Of a stretch of DNA of 38,141 nucleotides, positions 37,614 to 38,141 are shown piece by piece (positions within the stretch are counted from its first letter, which is position 1; the number at the start of each line of letters is the position of its first letter). Source of the DNA: a virus; the IMG/VR virus record IMGVR_UViG_3300027917_000091, positions 1 through 38,141 of that record; one strand, 5' to 3'. The translations under genes and the position numbers were made by a program. The notes beneath the pieces are model-generated. The model did no database searches and was not told where the DNA came from. It saw only the letters and a list, made by a program, of their open reading frames with translations.

Positions 37614-37746
37614 TTGTATTTTTATCTTTTATATAACTGCCATATTGTTTTATACCTCTCCATTGATGTAATACAAAACGATACCATGTTCCCCTAGTGT
37701 CGGGGTAGTTAAAGGCTCTGGCGAATGGAGATTGCAGTTTAATCAT
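37570..37746 (-). CDS. SPF-motif microprotein (58 aa)
   Basis: MIKLQSPFARAFNYPDTRGT, then WYRFVLHQWRGIKQYGSY and GKPWYWNGR. All three family parts are present. The ATG at 37746 overlaps the zinc protein's stop and has AAGGA 8 nt upstream; the longer open frame to 37902 is mostly a shadow of that gene. Confidence 0.65.
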   Translation of the reverse strand: MIKLQSPFARAFNYPDTRGTWYRFVLHQWRGIKQYGSYIKDKNTNEIYNGKPWYWNGR

Positions 37747-37945
37747 AGCACCATTCCTTATTACACCTGAAGCATCTGTAATAAGCCTGCCAATCGTACG
37801 ACCCGATGTACTTAATTGTATCACCACATACTGGACATTCCTCTCCCTCGGTGGGAAAGAAGTTTTCGAGATAGTTATTGACACACTTGGTGCACTTGCC
37901 ATATTCGTTCTTTATTAAGGTTTCTTTACACTTTTTGCATTTCAT
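37739..37945 (-). CDS. Zinc-ribbon protein from a leaderless message
   Basis: 68 aa. Two pairs of Cys pairs: MKCKKCKETL and YGKCTKCVNN, then ECPVCGDT and YRCFRCNKEW, probably two zinc ribbons. No Shine-Dalgarno precedes the ATG, and the -10 box ends 6 nt upstream, so the message should start at or beside the start codon. Nucleic-acid or protein binding is likely. Confidence 0.7.
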   Translation of the reverse strand: MKCKKCKETLIKNEYGKCTKCVNNYLENFFPTEGEECPVCGDTIKYIGSYDWQAYYRCFRCNKEWCYD

Positions 37946-37951
37946 GATTTT

Positions 37952-37980
37952 AATTTACAAAATTGATATTCTTTTGTCAA
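37952..37980 (-). promoter_or_regulatory. Sigma70-type promoter, leaderless geometry
   Basis: Minus-strand TTGACA, 17-nt spacer, TAAATT, then six bases (AAAATC) and the ATG at 37945. Same geometry as the promoter at 23406-23434. Confidence 0.75.
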
Positions 37981-38141
37981 GGTTTTTTTATCCATTTCGG
38001 CAAATAGTCAACCTTGCGTACACAAATAAGCCCAACCATCCAATTTCGTGTATGGTATTGAATGTGGATTTGAAAATACTTACCATGTCGCTCTATATGT
38101 ATGTGACTGGCGAAAAGACTTTGATGCTTATACTCTCTTTT
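37977..38141 (-). CDS. SLF-motif protein, 5' end outside window
   Basis: Open from the right edge for 54 codons: KREYKHQSLFASHIHIERHG, then KYFQIHIQYHTRNWMVGL and a basic end. It has the core H-Q-S-L-F-A and the aromatic strand. Its stop overlaps the -35 box of the next promoter. The start is not visible. Confidence 0.5.
   Translation of the reverse strand, partial: KREYKHQSLFASHIHIERHGKYFQIHIQYHTRNWMVGLICVRKVDYLPKWIKKP

Noticed and set aside
17017-38141. S-L-F core as a sliding-clamp binding motif
   Set aside because: The clamp motif is Q-L-[SD]-L-F with Gln one position earlier; here the residue before Ser is Q, H or D and the preceding one varies, so the match is only partial.
1-38141. 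CRISPR array, insertion sequence, integrase or attachment sites
   Set aside because: I saw no regularly spaced repeats, transposase, integrase or terminal repeats.

Overview
This window looks like part of a tailed double-stranded DNA phage genome (Caudoviricetes). It has an HK97-type head module (large terminase, portal, protease/scaffold, major capsid, neck proteins), an amidase endolysin, a holin-like membrane protein and a replication and nucleotide-metabolism block. I see no integrase, repressor or chromosomal housekeeping gene, so a lytic phage is the simplest reading. The sequence is AT-rich. Genes carry ordinary AGGAG/GGAG ribosome sites and promoters are TTGACA/TA(A/C/T)ATT-like, so the host uses normal Shine-Dalgarno initiation and a sigma70-type polymerase. 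The host itself cannot be named from the sequence.

Nearly everything is on the minus strand, so transcription runs from high to low coordinates. Right part (38141 to about 27990): a dense accessory region of very small proteins, a RuvC-like resolvase, a cupin-like protein, a C5 DNA methyltransferase, a holin-like protein, GIY-YIG and degenerate HNH proteins, a WlbA/WbpB-like sugar oxidoreductase, a tyrosine phosphatase and a nuclease-like protein. Middle (27990 to 18485): RNA genes and further accessory genes. These include tRNA-Thr behind a structured leader RNA, two methyltransferases, an HNH nuclease, the only plus-strand unit (initiator-type tRNA-fMet, an 86-aa ORF and a roughly 740-nt structured RNA), an SDR-family protein, a dUTPase, a GIY-YIG endonuclease and a formyltransferase. 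Replication and metabolism block (18485 to 12400): SbcD-like nuclease, DnaB helicase, SSB, HD-GYP phosphodiesterase, HAD nucleotidase and dNMP kinase. Left part (12400 to 1): sigma-region-4-like protein, terminase, portal, amidase, protease/scaffold, decoration protein, capsid and neck genes.

Three things stand out. (1) At least a dozen short proteins share a [QHD]-S-[LP]-F-[AC] motif followed by an aromatic beta-strand-like stretch. They look like an undescribed dispersed family of phage microproteins. (2) Leaderless translation appears to be a theme. Two promoters place their -10 box exactly 6 nt before an ATG, and two different tRNA genes on opposite strands end in discriminator-CT-ATG, so tRNA 3' processing would release messages beginning CU-AUG. 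One of those tRNAs is itself an initiator tRNA. (3) Two large structured noncoding RNAs are linked to tRNA genes, which recalls the GOLLD/ROOL class of giant phage RNAs, and there are two further odd tRNA-like elements. A four-copy motif (TTTACA, then TT, two variable bases, GGG, TTAAT) may be the phage late promoter.

Start codons were moved from the longest open frame where overlap (ATGA/TAATG) and ribosome sites clearly favoured an internal start; this is stated in each entry.
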